A stretch of 64,000 nucleotides of DNA. It comes from Apostichopus japonicus. Taxonomy: Eukaryota > Echinodermata > Holothuroidea > Aspidochirotida > Stichopodidae. Made by a program: the position numbers and the translations under genes. The notes below the pieces were generated by a model that made no database searches, was not told the origin of the DNA, and worked only from the letters and a program-made list of their open reading frames with translations. Below, in pieces: positions 1 through 14,139 of this stretch (its first letter is position 1; every line of letters starts with the position of its first letter). The stretch lies in NCBI RefSeq assembly GCF_037975245.1, contig NC_092564.1, positions 21,927,984-21,991,983 of the forward strand, read 5' to 3'.

Positions 1-3000
1 CCGACCAAACGAATGTGCAGTACCGATCAATCGAATGTTCGACACCGATCAATGTGCGACACCAATCAATCAAATGTTCGACATCGATCATTCGAATGTT
101 CGGCACCCATCAATCGAATGTGCGACACAGATCATTCGAATGTTCGGCACCAATCAATCAGATGTTCGACACCGATCAATCGAATGACACCAATCAATCG
201 AATGTTAGACACAGATCATTCGAATGTTCGGCACCGATTAATCGAATGTGCGACACCGATCAATCGGATGTGCGACACCCATCGAATGTTCGACACCCAT
301 CAATCGAATGACACCCATCAATCGAATGTTCGACACCGATCATTCGAATGTTCGGCACCCATCAATCGAATGTTCGACACCGATCAATCGAATGACACCC
401 ATCAATCGAATGTTCGACACAGATCATTCGAAGGTTCGGCACCCATCAATCGAATGTGCAGTACCGATCAATCGAATGTTCTACACCCATCAATCGAATG
501 TGCGACACCGATCAATCGAATGTTCTACACCGATCATTTGAATGTTCGGCACCCATCAATCGAATGTTCGGCACCCATCAATCGAATGTTCGACACCGAT
601 CAATCGAATGTTCGGCACCAATCAATCGAATGTTTGGCACCCATCAATCAAATGTTCGACACCGATCATTCGAATGTTCGGCACCCATCAATCGAATGTT
701 CGGCACCCATCAATCGAATGTTCGACACCGATAAATCGAATGTGCGAAACCCATCAATCGAATGTTCGACACAGATCATTCGAATGTTCGGCACCCATCA
801 ATCGAATGTGCGACATCGATAAATCGAATGTGCGACACCCATCAATCAAATGACACCCATCAATCGAATGTTCGACACCGATCATTCGAATATTCGGCAC
901 CCATCAATCGAATGTTCGACACCGATCAATCGAATGACACCCATCAATCGAATGTTCGACACCTATCATTCGAATGTTCGGCACCAATCAATCGAATGTT
1001 CGACACCGATCAATCGAATGTGCGACACCGACCAAACGAATGTGCAGTACCGATCAATCGAATGTTCGACACCGATCAATGTGCGACACCCATCAATCGA
1101 ATGTTCGACACAGATCATTCGAATGTTCGGCACCCATCAATCGAATGTGCAGTACCGATCAATCGAATGTGCGACACCCATCAATCGAATGTTCGATACA
1201 GATCATTCGAATGTTCGGCACCAATCAATCCAATGTTCGACATCGATCATTCGAATGTTCGGCACCCATCAATCGAATGTGCGACACAGATCATTCGAAT
1301 GTTCGGCACCAATCAATCAGATGTTCGACACCGATCAATCGAATGACACCAATCAATCGAATGCTAGACACAGATCATTCGAATGTTCGGCACCGATTAA
1401 TCGAATGTGCGACACCGATCAATCGGATGTGCGACACCGATCGAATGTTCCACACCGATCAATCGAATGACACCCATCAATCGAATGTTCCACACCGATC
1501 ATTCGAATGTTCGGCACCCATCAATCGAATGTTCGACACCGATCAATCGAATGACACCCATCAATCGAATGTTCGACACAGATCATTCGAATGTTCGGAA
1601 CCCATCAATCGAATGTGCAGTACCGATCAATCGAATGTTCTACACCCATCAATCGAATGTGCGACACCGATCAATCGAATGTTCTACACCGATCATTTGA
1701 ATGTTCGGCACCCATCAATCGAATGTTCGGCACCCATCAATCGAATGTTCGACACCGATCAATCGAATGTTCGGCACCAATCAATCGAATGTTCGACACC
1801 GATCAATCGAATGTGCATTATCGATCAATCGATTGTGCGACACCCATCAATCGAATGTTCGTCACCCATCAATCGAATGTTCGGCACCAATCAATCGAAT
1901 GTTCGACACCGATCATTCGAATGTTCAGTACCAATCAATCGAATGTGCGGCACCGATAAATCGAATGTGCCACACCGATCAATCGGGTGTGCGACACACA
2001 TCGAATTTCGAAACCGATCATTCGAATGTTCGGCACCTATCAATCGAATGTGCAGTACCGATCAATCGAATGTTCGACACCCATCAATCGAATGTTCGAC
2101 ACCGATTAATCGAATATGCGACACCGACCAAACGATTGCGCAATACCGATCAATCGAATGTTCGACTCCGATCAATCGAATGTTCGACACCGATCAATCG
2201 AATGTGCGACACCCATCAATCGAATGTTCGACACCCATCAATCGAATGTTCGACACCGATCAATCGAATGATACTCTTAAATCGAATATTCGACACAGAT
2301 CATTCGAATGTTCGACACCGATCAATCGGATGTGCGACACCCATCGAATGTTCGACACCGATCATTCGAATGTTCGGCACCAATCAATCGAATGTGCGAC
2401 ACCGATCAATCGAATGTGCGACACCGACCAAACGAATGTGCAGTACCGATCAATCGAATGTTCGACACCGATCAATCGAATGTGCAGTACCGATCAATCG
2501 AATGTGCGACACCCATCAATCGAATGTTCGGCACCCATCAATCGAATGTTCGACGCCCATCAATCGAATGTTCGAAACTGATCAATCGAATGATAACCAT
2601 CAATCGAATGTTCGACACAGATCATTCGAATGTTCGGCACCAATCAATCAAATGTTCGACACCGATCATTCGAATGTTCGGCACTCATCAATCGAATGTT
2701 CGGCACCGATTAATCGAATATGCGACACCGACCAAACGAATGCGCAATACCGATCAATCGAATGTTCGACTCCGATCAATCGAATGTGCGACACCCATCA
2801 ATCGAATGTTCGACACCCATCAATCGAATGTTCGACACCGATCAATCGAATGATACTCTTAAATCGAATATTCGACACAGATCATTCGAATGTTCGACAC
2901 CGATCAATCGGATGTGCGACACCCATCGAATGTTCGACACCGATCATTCGAATGTTCGGCACCCATCAATCGAATGTGCGACACCGATCAATCGAATGTG

Positions 3001-3760
3001 CGACACCGACCAAACGAATGTGCAGTACCGATCAATCGAATGTTCGACACCGATCAATCGAATGTGCACTACCAATCAATCGAATGTTCGGCACCCATCA
3101 ATCGAATGTTCGACACCCATCAATCGAATGTTCGACACCGATCAATCGAATGATACTCTTAAATCGAATATTCGACACAGATCATTCGAATGTTCGGCAC
3201 CAATCAATCGAATGTTCGACACCGATTATTCGAATGTTCGGCATCCATCAATCGAATGTTCGACACCGATCAATCGAATGACACCCATCAATCGAATGTT
3301 CGACACAGATCATTCGAATGTTCGGCACCAATCAATCAAATGTTCGACACCGATCATTCGAATGTTCGGCACCCATCAATCGAATGTTCGGCACCGATTA
3401 ATCGAATATGCGACACCGACCAAACTAAGGTGCAATACCGATCAATCGAATGTGCGACACCGATCAATCGGATGTGCGACACCCATCAATCGAATGTTCG
3501 AATCCGATTATTCGAATGTTCCGCACCCATCAATCGAATGTGCGACACCGAACAATCGGATGTGCGACACCCATCGAATGTTCGACACCGATCATTCGAA
3601 TATTCGGCACCTATCAATCGAATGTGAGGCACTGATCATTCGAATGATCGGCACCAATCAATCAAATGTTCGACACCTATCATTCGAATGTTCGGCACCA
3701 ATCAATCGAATGTGCGACACCGATCAATCGAATGTGCGACACCGACCAAACGAATGTGCA
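1..3760. repeat. Left copy of the 14,076-bp-spaced block
   Basis: From base 1 the sequence matches 14,077 onward at a constant offset of 14,076 bp. The match ends near 3,760, where GTGCAATACC here opposes GTGCAGTACC there and the unit order then diverges. Only a handful of substitutions were noticed, for example at 1,231 (C/A), about 1,927 (CAGTACC/CGGTACC), about 2,011, and in the TTCGGCACC unit opposite 17,400. The true left edge lies outside the window. Confidence 0.85.
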
Positions 3761-3981
3761 ATACCGATCAATCGAATGTTCGACACCGATCAATCGAATG
3801 TTCGACACCGATCAATCGGATGTGCGACACCGATCAATCGGATGTGCAACACCCATCAATCGAATGTTCGACACCGATCATTAGAATGTTCGACACTGAT
3901 CAATCGAATGTGCAGTACCGATCAATCGAATGTGCGACACTCATCAATCGAATGTTCGACACCGATCAATCGAATGTTCGA

Positions 3982-4831
3982 CACCGATCAATCGAATGAT
4001 ACCCATCAATGGAATGTTCGACACCGATCAATCGAATGTGCGACACCAATCAATCGAATGTTCAGCACCCATCAATCGAATGTTCGACACCCATCAATCG
4101 AATGTTCGACACCGATCAATCGAATGATACCCATCAATCGAATGTTCGACACAGATCATTCCAATGTTCGGCACCCATCGATCGAATGTGCGACACCGAT
4201 CATTCAAATGTTCGGCACCCATCAATCGAATGTGCGACATCGATCAATCGAATGTGCGACACCGATCAATCGAATGTGCGACACCGATCAATCGAATGTG
4301 CGACACCGATCAATCGAATCTGCGATACCCATCAATCGAATTTTCGGCACCGATTAATCGAATATGCGACACCGACCAAACGAATGCGCAATACCGATCG
4401 ATCGATCACCGATCAATCGAATGATACCCATCAATGGAATGTTCGACACCGATCAATCGAATGTGCGACACCAATCAATCGAATGTTCGGCACCCATCAA
4501 TCGAATGTTCGACACCCATCAATCGAATGTTCGACACCGATCAATCGAATGATACCCATCAATCGAATGTTCGACACAGATCATTCCAATGTCCGGCACC
4601 CATCGATCGAATGTTCGACACCGATCATTCAAAAGTTCGGCACCCATCAATCGAATGTGCGACATCGATCAATCGAATGTGCGACACCGATCAATCGAAT
4701 GTGCGACACCGATCAATCGAATGTGCGACACCGATCAATCGAATCTGCGATACCCATCAATCGAATTTTCGGCACCGATTAATCGAATATGCGACACCGA
4801 CCAAACGAATGCGCAATACCGATCGATCGAA
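3982..4831. repeat. 425-bp tandem duplication
   Basis: Bases 3,982-4,406 and 4,407-4,831 are two adjacent copies of a 425-bp segment of mixed 22- and 18-bp units. The copies differ at a few sites: TTCAGCACCC/TTCGGCACCC near 4,052, CCAATGTTCGG/CCAATGTCCGG near 4,165, and AAATGTTCGG/AAAAGTTCGG near 4,207. The junction near 4,397-4,408 reads GATCGATCGATCACCG, a register slip seen nowhere else in the window. Confidence 0.85.
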
Positions 4832-5386
4832 TGTTCGACTCCGATCAATCGAATGTGCGACACCGATCAATCGGATGTGCGACACCCATCAATCGAATGT
4901 TCGGCACCCATCAATCGAATGTTTGACACACATCAATCGAATGTTCGAAACCGATCAATCGAATGATACCCATCAATAAAATGTTCGACACAGATCAATC
5001 GTATGTTCGGCACCCATCAATCGAATGTGCGACACCGATCATTCGAATGTTCGGCACCCATCAATCGAATGTTCGGCACCGATAAATCGAATATGCGACA
5101 CCGACCAAACGAATGTGCAATATCGATCAATCGAATGTTCGACACCAATCAATCGAATGTGCGACACCGATCAATCGAATGTGCGACACCGACCAAACGA
5201 ATGTGCAGTACCGATCAATCGAATGTTCAACACCGATCAATCGAATGTGCACTACCGATCAATCGAATGTGCGACACCGATCAATCGAATGTTCGACACC
5301 AATCAATCGAATGTTCGACACCGATCAATCGAATGTGCAGTACCGATCAATCGAATGTGCGACACCCATCAATCGAATGTTCGGCA

Positions 5387-6167
5387 CCCATCAATCGAAT
5401 GTTCGTCACCCATCAATCGAATGTTCGGCACCAATCAATCGAATGTTCGACACCGATCATTCGAATGTTCGGTACCAATCAATCGAATGTGCGGCACCGA
5501 TAAATCGATTGTGCCACACCGATCAATCGGGTGTGCGACACCCATCGATTTTCGACACCGATCATTCGAATGTTCGGCACCTATCAATCGAATGTGCAGT
5601 ACCGATCAATCGAATGTGCGACACCCATCAATCGAATGTTCGACACCGATCAATCAAATGTGCGACACCCATCAATCGAATGTTCGACACCAATCAATCG
5701 AATGTTCAACACCGATCAATCAAATGTGCAGTACCGATCAATCGAATGTTCGACACCCATCAATCGAATGTTCGGCACCCATCAATCGAATGTTCGACGC
5801 CCATCAATCGAATGTTCGAAACCGATCAATCGAATGATAACCATCAATCGAATGTTCGACATAGATCATTCGAATGTTCGGCACCAATCAATCAAATGTT
5901 CGACACCGATCATTCGAATGTTCGGCACCCATCAATCGAATGTTCGGCACCGATTAATCGAATGTGCGACACCGACCAAACGAATGCGCAATACCGATCA
6001 ATCAAATGTTCGACTCCGATCAATCGAATGTTCGACACCGATCAATCGAATGTGCGACACCGATCAATCGAATGACACCCATCAATCGAATGTTCGACAC
6101 AGATCATTCGAATGTTCGGCACCAATCAATCGAATGTGTCACACCGATCAATCGGATGTGCGACACC
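5387..6167. repeat. 781-bp block, first copy (offset 1,395)
   Basis: Matches 6,782-7,563 at offset 1,395 bp, becoming 1,396 after a single-base insertion in the second copy near 7,303. Shared rare units include GTTCGTCACCC, GGTGTGCGACACCCATCG followed by ATTTTCGAC (5,545 and about 6,940), and GTGTCACACCG (6,136 and 7,532). The 614 bp between the copies is ordinary satellite. Confidence 0.8.
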
Positions 6168-6330
6168 CATCAATCGAATGTTCGACACCGATCATTCGAA
6201 TATTCGACACCGATCATTCGAATGTTCGGCACCCATCAATCGAATGTTCGGCACCGATTAATCGAATATGCGACACCGACCAAACGAATGTGCAATATCG
6301 ATCAATCGAATGTGCGATACCGATCAATCG

Positions 6331-6440
6331 AATGTTCGACACCGATCAATCGAATGTGCGACACCGATCAATCGAATGTGCGACACCGATCAATCGAATG
6401 TGCGACACCGATCAATCTAATGTGCGACACCGATCAATCG
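6331..6440. repeat. Locally homogeneous run of 22-bp units
   Basis: Five consecutive near-identical 22-bp units, four of the TGCGACACCGATCAAT class, show the period directly without 18-bp units in between. A similar run lies at about 4,231-4,320 and is repeated at about 4,656-4,745. Such runs are rare here; most neighbouring units differ from each other. This suggests that homogenisation acts on long multi-unit blocks rather than on single units. Confidence 0.8.
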
Positions 6441-6781
6441 AATGTTCGACACCGATTATTCGAATGTTCGGCAACCATCAATCGAATGTTCGACACCGAT
6501 CAATCGAATGTGCGACACCGATCAATCGGATGTGCGACACCGATCAATCGAATGTTCGACACCGATCATTCGAATGTTCGACACCGATCATTCGAATGTT
6601 CGGCACCCATCAATCGAATGTGCGACATCGATAAATCGAATGTGCGACACCCAACAATCGAATGTGCGAAACCCATCAATCGAATGTGCGACACCCATCA
6701 ATCGAATGTTCGACACCCATCAATCGAATGTGCGGTACCGCTCCATCGTATGTACAGTACCGATCAATCGATTGTGCGACA

Positions 6782-7563
6782 CCCATCAATCGAATGTTCG
6801 TCACCCATCAATCGAATGTTCGGCACCAATCAATCGAATGTTCGACACCGATCATTCGAATGTTCGGTACCAATCAATCGAATGTTCGGCACCGATAAAT
6901 CGAATGTGCCACACCGATCAATCGGGTGTGCGACACCCATCGATTTTCGACACCGATCATTCGAATGTTCGGCACCTATCAATCGAATGTGCAGTACCGA
7001 TCAATCGAATGTGCGACACCCATCAATCGAATGTTCGACACCGATCAATCAAATGTGCGACACCCATCAATCGAATGTTCGACACCAATCAATCGAATGT
7101 TCAACACCGATCAATCAAATGTGCAGTACCGATCAATCGAATGTGCGACACCCATCAATCGAATGTTCGGCACCCATCAATCGAATGTTCGACGCCCATC
7201 AATCGAATGTTCGAAACCGATCAATCGAATGATAACCATCAATCGAATGTTCGACATAGATCATTCGAATGTTCGGCACCAATCAATCAAATGTTCGACA
7301 CCTGATCATTCGAATGTTCGGCACCCATCAATCGAATGTTCGGCACCGATTAATCGAATGTGCGAAACCGACCAAACGAATGCGCAATACCGATCAATCG
7401 AATGTTCGACTCCGATCAATCGAATGTTCGACACCGATCAATCGAATGTGCGACACCGATCAATCGAATGACACCCATCAATCGAATGTTCGACACAGAT
7501 CATTCGAATGTTCGGCACCAATCAATCGAATGTGTCACACCGATCAATCGGATGTGCGACACC
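6782..7563. repeat. 781-bp block, second copy
   Basis: This is the partner of 5,387-6,167. It carries an extra T at about 7,303 (ACACCTGATC instead of ACACCGATC-type spacing), one of very few single-base insertions in the window. Confidence 0.8.
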
Positions 7564-8089
7564 AATCAATCGAATGTTCGGCACCCATCAATCGAATGTT
7601 CGACACCCATCAATCGAATGTTCGACACCGATCAATCGAATGATACCCATCAATCGAATGTTCGACACAGATCATTCCAATGTTCGGCACCCATCGATCG
7701 AATGTTCGACACCGATCATTCAAATGTTCGGCACCCATCAATCGAATGTGCGACATCGATCAATCGAATGTGCGACACCGATCAATCGAATGACACCCAT
7801 CAATCGAATGTTCGACACAGATCATTCGAATGTTCGGCACCAATCAATCGAATGTGTCACACCGATCAATCGGATGTGCGACACCAATCAATCGAATGTT
7901 CGGCACCCATCAATCGAATGTTCGACACCCATCAATCGAATGTTCGACACCGATTAATCGAATATGCGACACCGACCAAACGATTGCGCAATACCGATCA
8001 ATCGAATGTTCGAGTCCGATCAATCGAATGTTCGACACCGATCAATCGAATGTGCGACACCCATCAATCGAATGTTCGACACCCATCAA
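7446..8089. repeat. 322-bp tandem duplication
   Basis: A segment from about 7,446 containing GTGTCACACCGATCAATCGG repeats 322 bp downstream (7,532 and 7,854). The match covers roughly 190 bp and stops near 7,954, where the second copy runs into a GATTAATCG unit. Boundaries are approximate because both edges lie in ordinary units. Confidence 0.65.
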
Positions 8090-10832
8090 TCGAATGTTCG
8101 ACACCGATCAATCGAATGATACTCTTAAATCGAATATTCGACACAGATCATTCGAATGTTTGACACCGATCAATCGGATGTGCGACACCCATCGAATGTT
8201 CGACACCGATCATTCGAATGTTCGGCACCAATCAATCGAATGTGCGACACCCATCAATCGAATGTGCGACACCGACCAAACGAATGTGCAGTACCGATCA
8301 ATCGAATGTTCGACACCGATCAATCGAATGTGCACTACCAATCAATCGAATGTTCGGCACCCATCAATCGAATGTTCGACACCCATCAATCGAATGTTCG
8401 ACACCGATCAATCGAATGATACTCTTAAATCGAATATTCGACACAGATCATTCGAATGTTCGGCACCAATCAATCGAATGTTCGACACCGATTATTCGAA
8501 TGTTCGGCATCCATCAATCGAATGTTCGACACCGATCAATCGAATGACACCCATCAATCGAATGTTCGACACAGATCATTCGAATGTTCGGCACCAATCA
8601 ATCAAATGTTCGACACCGATCATTCGAATGTTCGGCACCCATCAATCGAATGTTCGGCACCGATTAATCGAATATGCGACACCGACCAAACTAAGGTGCA
8701 ATACCGATCAATCGAATGTGCGACACCGATCAATCGGATGTGCGACACCCATCAATCGAATGTGCGGCACCGATTAATCGAATGTGCGACACCGAACAAT
8801 CGGATGTGCGACACCCATCGAATGTTCGACACCGATCATTCGAATATTCGGCACCTATCAATCGAATGTGAGGCACTGATCATTCGAATGATCGGCACCA
8901 ATCAATCAAATGTTCGACACCTATCATTCGAATGTTCGGCACCAATCAATAGAATGTGCGACACCGATCAATCGAATGTGCGACACCGACCAAACGAATG
9001 TGCAGTACCGATCAATCGAATGTTTGACACCGATCAATCGAATGTGCACTACCGATCAATCGAATGTTCGGCACCCATCAATCGAATGTTCGACACCCAT
9101 CAATCGAATGTTCGACACCGATCAATCGAATGATACTCATCAATCGAATGTTCGACACAGATCATTCAAATGTTCGGCACCAATCAATCGAATGTTCGAC
9201 ACAGATCATTCGAATGTTCGAAACCGATCAATAGAATGTGCGACGCCGAACAATCGGATGTGCGACACCGATCAATCGAATGTGCGACACCCATCAATCG
9301 AATGTTCGGCACCCATCAATCGAATGTTCGACGCCCATCAATCGAATGTTCGAAACCGATCAATCGAATGATAACCATCAATCGAATGTTCGACACAGAT
9401 CATTCGAATGTTCGGCACCAATCAATCAAATGTTCGACACCGATCAATCGAATGTTCGGCACCCATCAATCGAATGTTCGACACCCATCAATCGAATGTT
9501 CGACACCGATCAATCGAATGATACCCATCAATGGATTGTTCGACACCGATCAATCGAATGTTCGACTCCGACCAAACTAATGTGCAATACCGATCAATCG
9601 AATGTGCGACACCGATCAATCGGATGTGCGACACCCATCAATCGAATGTTCGAATCCGATTAATCGAATGTTCGGCACCCATCAATAGAATGTGCGGCAC
9701 CGATTAATCGAATGTGCCACACCGATCAATCGGGTGTGCGACACCCATCGAATTTCGACACCGATCATTCGAATGTTCGGCACCTATCAATCGAATGTGC
9801 AGTACCGATCAATCGAATGTTCGGCACCCATCAATCGAATGTTCGACACCCATCAATCGAATGTTCGACACCGATCAATCGAATGATACTCATCAATCGA
9901 ATGTTTGACACCGATCAGTCGGATGTGCGACACCCATCAATCGAATGTTCGACACCGATCATTCGAATGTTCGACACCCATCAATCTAATGTTCGACACC
10001 GATCATTCGAATGTTCGGCACTCATCAATCGAATGTTCGGCACCCATCAATCGAATGTTCGACACCGATCATTCGAATGTTCGACACCGATCAATCGAAT
10101 GTGCAGTACCGATCAATCGAATGATACCCATCAATGGAATGTTCGACACCGATCAATCGAATGTGCGACACCGACCAAACTAATGTGCAATACCGATCAA
10201 TCGAATGTGCGACACCGATCAATCGGATGTGCGACACCCATCAATCGAATGTTCGAATCCGATTAATCGAATGTTCGGCACCCATCAATCGAATGTGCGG
10301 CACCGATTAATCGAATGTGCGACACCGATCAATCGGGTGTGCGACACCCATCGAATTTCGACACCGATCATTCGAATGTTCGGCACCTATCAATCGAATG
10401 TGCAGTACCGATCAATCGAATGTGCGACACCCATCAATCGAATGTTCGACACCGATCAATCAAATGTGCGACACCCATCAATCGAATGTTCGACACCGAT
10501 CATTCGAATGTTCGACACCGATCAATCGAATGTGCATTACCGATCAATCGAATGATACCCATCAATCGAATGTTAGACACCGATAAATCGAATGTGCGAA
10601 ACCCATCAATCGAATGTTCGACACAGATCATTCGAATGTTCGGCACCCATCAATCGAATGTGCGACATCGATAAATCGAATGTGCGACACCCATCAATCA
10701 AATGACACCCATCAATCGAATGTTCGACACCGATCATTCGAATATTCGGCACCCATCAATCGAATGTTCGACACCGATCAATCGAATGACACAGATCATT
10801 CGAAGGTTCGGCACCCATCAATCGAATGTTAG

Positions 10833-11556
10833 GCACCGATTAATCGAATGTGCGACACCGATCAATCGGATGTGCGACACCCATCGAATGTTCGACACCC
10901 ATCAATCGAATGACACCCATCAATCGAATGTTCGACACCGATCATTCGAATGTTCGGCACCCATCAATCGAATGTTCGACACCGATCAATCGAATGACAC
11001 CCATCAATCGAATGTTCGACACAGATCATTCGAAGGTTCGGCACCCATCAATCGAATGTTCGACACCGATCAATCGAATGACACCCATCAATCGAATGTT
11101 CGACAGCTATCATTCGAATGTTCGGCACCAATCAATCGAATGTTCGACACCGATCAATCGAATGTGCGACACCGACCAAACGAATGTGCAGTACCGATCA
11201 ATCGAATGTTCGACACCGATCAATGTGCGACACCCATCAATCGAATGTTCGACACCGATCAATCGAATGTGCATTATCGATCAATTGATTGTGCGACACC
11301 CATCAATCGAATGTTCGTCACCCATCAATCGAATGTTCGGCACCAATCAATCGAATGTTCGACACCGATCATTCGAATGTTCGGTACCAATCAATCGAAT
11401 GTGCGGCACCGATAAATCGAATGTGCCACACCGATCAATCGCGTGAGCGACACCCATCGAATTTCGACACCGATCATTCGAATGTTCGGCACCTATCAAT
11501 CGAATGTGCAGTACCGATCAATCGAATGTTCGACACCCATCAATCGAATGTTCGAC
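10833..11556. repeat. 724-bp block, first copy (offset 1,343)
   Basis: Matches 12,176-12,899 at offset 1,343 bp. Shared rare features are ATTCGAAGGTTCGG (twice before 11,045 here), GACAGCTATCATTCG (11,103 and 12,446) and TCGCGTGNGCGACACCC (11,438 and 12,781). Small differences include TCAATTGATTG here against TCAATCGATTG there. Confidence 0.75.
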
Positions 11557-12175
11557 ACAGATCATTCGAATGTTCGGCACCCATCAATCGAATGTGCGAC
11601 ATCGATAAATCGAATGTGCGACACCCATCAATCAAATGACACCCATCAATCGAATGTTCGACACCGATCATTCGAATATTCGGCACCCATCAATCGAATG
11701 TTCGACACCGATCAATCGAATGACACCCATCAATCGAATGTTCGACACCTATCATTCGAATGTTCGGCACCAATCAATCGAATGTTCGACACCGATCAAT
11801 CGAATGTGCGACACCGACCAAACGAATGTGCAGTACCGATCAATCGAATGTTCGACACCGATCAATGTGCGACACCCATCAATCGAATGTTCGAAACAGA
11901 TCATTCGAATGTTCGGCACCCATCAATCGAATGTGCAGTACCGATCAATCGAATGTGCGACACCCATCACTCGAATGTTCGATACAGATCATTCGAATGT
12001 TCGGCACCAATCAATCAAATGTTCGACATCGATCATTCGAATGTTCCGCACCCATCAATCGAATGTGCGACACAGATCATTCGAATGTTCGGCACCAATC
12101 AATCAGATGTTCGACACCGATCAATCGAATGACACCAATCAATCGAATGTTAGACACAGATCATTCGAATGTTCG

Positions 12176-12899
12176 GCACCGATTAATCGAATGTGCGACA
12201 CCGATCAATCGGATGTGCGACACCCATCGAATGTTCGACACCCATCAATCGAATGACACCCATCAATCGAATGTTCCACACCGATCATTCGAATGTTCGG
12301 CACCCATCAATCGAATGTTCGACACCGATCAATCGAATGACACCCATCAATCGAATGTTCGACACAGATCATTCGAAGGTTCGGCACCCATCAATCGAAT
12401 GTTCGACACCGATCAATCGAATGACACCCATCAATCGAATGTTCGACAGCTATCATTCGAATGTTCGGCACCAATCAATCGAATGTTCGACACCGATCAA
12501 TCGAATGTGCGACACCGACCAAACGAATGTGCAGTACCGATCAATCGAATGTTCGACACCGATCAATGTGCGACACCCATCAATCGAATGTTCGACACCG
12601 ATCAATCGAATGTGCATTATCGATCAATCGATTGTGCGACACCCATCAATCGAATGTTCGTCACCCATCAATCGAATGTTCGGCACCAATCAATCGAATG
12701 TTCGACACCGATCATTCGAATGTTCGGTACCAATCAATCGAATGTGCGACACCGATAAATCGAATGTGCCACACCGATCAATCGCGTGTGCGACACCCAT
12801 CGAATTTCGACACCGATCATTCGAATGTTCGGCACCTATCAATCGAATGTGCAGTACCGATCAATCGAATGTTCGACACCCATCAATCGAATGTTCGAC
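12176..12899. repeat. 724-bp block, second copy
   Basis: This is the partner of 10,833-11,556. Its right part also belongs to the 1.19-kb block found at 12,301, 20,879 and 27,210, so the two duplications overlap. Confidence 0.75.
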
Positions 12900-13485
12900 A
12901 CCGATCAATCAAATGTGCGACACCCATCAATCGAATGTTCGACACCGATCATTCGAATGTTCGACACCGATCAATCGAATGTTCGACACCGATCATTCGA
13001 ATGTTCGACACCGATCAATCGAATGTGCGATACCCATCAATCGAATGTTCGACACCGGTCATTCGAATGTTCGGCACCTATCAATCGAATGTGAGGCACC
13101 GATCATTCGAATGATCGGCACTGATCAATCAAATGTTCGACACCTATCATTTGAATGTTCGGCACCAATCAATCGAATGTGCGACACCGATCAATCGTAT
13201 GTGCGACACCGACCAAACGAATGTGCAGTACCGATCAATCGAATGTTCGACACCGATCAATCGAATGTGCACTACCAATCAATCGAATGTTCGGCACCCA
13301 TCAATCGAATGTTCGACACCCATTAATCGAATGTTCGACACCGATCAATCGAATGATACTCATCAATCGAATGTTCGACACAGATCATTCAAATGTTCGG
13401 CACCAATCAATCGAATGTTCGACACCGATCATTCGAATGTTCGGCACCAATCAATCGAATGTTCGACACAGATCATTCGAATGTT
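12301..13485. repeat. 1.19-kb block, copy 1 of 3
   Basis: The same ordered series of variant units occurs at 20,879-22,063 (offset 8,578) and 27,210-28,394 (a further 6,331). Landmarks in order are CGAAGGTTCGG, GACAGCTATC, TCGCGTGTGCG, GAATTTCGAC and a GTGAGGCAC unit with a palindrome, followed by GTGCACTACC. Copy 1 has GACACCGGTC at about 13,053 where copies 2 and 3 have GACACCGATC. Confidence 0.8.
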
Positions 13486-14139
13486 CGGCACCCATCAATC
13501 GAATGTGCAGTACCGATCAATCGAATGTTCTACACCCATCAATCGAATGTGCGACACCGATCAATCGGATGTTCTACACCGATCATTTGAATGTTCGGCA
13601 CCCATCAATCGAATGTTCGGCACCCATCAATCGAATGTTCGACACCGATCAATCGAATGTTCGGCACCAATCAATCGAATGTTTGGCACCCATCAATCAA
13701 ATGTTCGACACCGATCATTAGAATGTTCGGCACCCATCAATCGAATGTTCGGCACCCATCAATCGAATGTTCGACACCGATAAATCGAATGTGCGAAACC
13801 CATCAATCGAATGTTCGACACAGATCATTCGAATGTTCGGCACCCATCAATCGAATGTGCGACATCGATAAATCGAATGTGCGACACCCATCAATCAAGT
13901 GACACCCATCAATCGAATGTTCGACACCGATCATTCGAATATTCGGCACCCATCAATCGAATGTTCGACACCGATCAATCGAATGACACCCATCAATCGA
14001 ATGTTCGACACCTATCATTCGAATGTTCGGCACCAATCAATCGAATGTTTGACACCGATTAATCGAATGTGCGACACCGACCAAACGAATGTGCAGTACC
14101 GATCAATCGAATGTTCGACACCGATCAATGTGCGACACC
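13452..14139. repeat. 688-bp block, first copy (offset 1,027)
   Basis: Matches 14,479-15,166 at offset 1,027 bp. Landmark units shared in order are GTTCTACACC, CATTTGAATG, GTTTGGCACCC, GTGCGAAACCC, GACATCGATAAATCG and CGAATATTCGG. Some substitutions separate the copies, such as TCAAGTGACACC at 13,894 against TCAAATGACACC. Confidence 0.75.

Noticed and set aside
13099-13118. CENP-B box in TTCGAATGATCGG-type units
   Set aside because: The required pattern is TTCG, four bases, A, two bases, CGGG. Here the bases after A read TCGGCA, so the CGGG part is absent.
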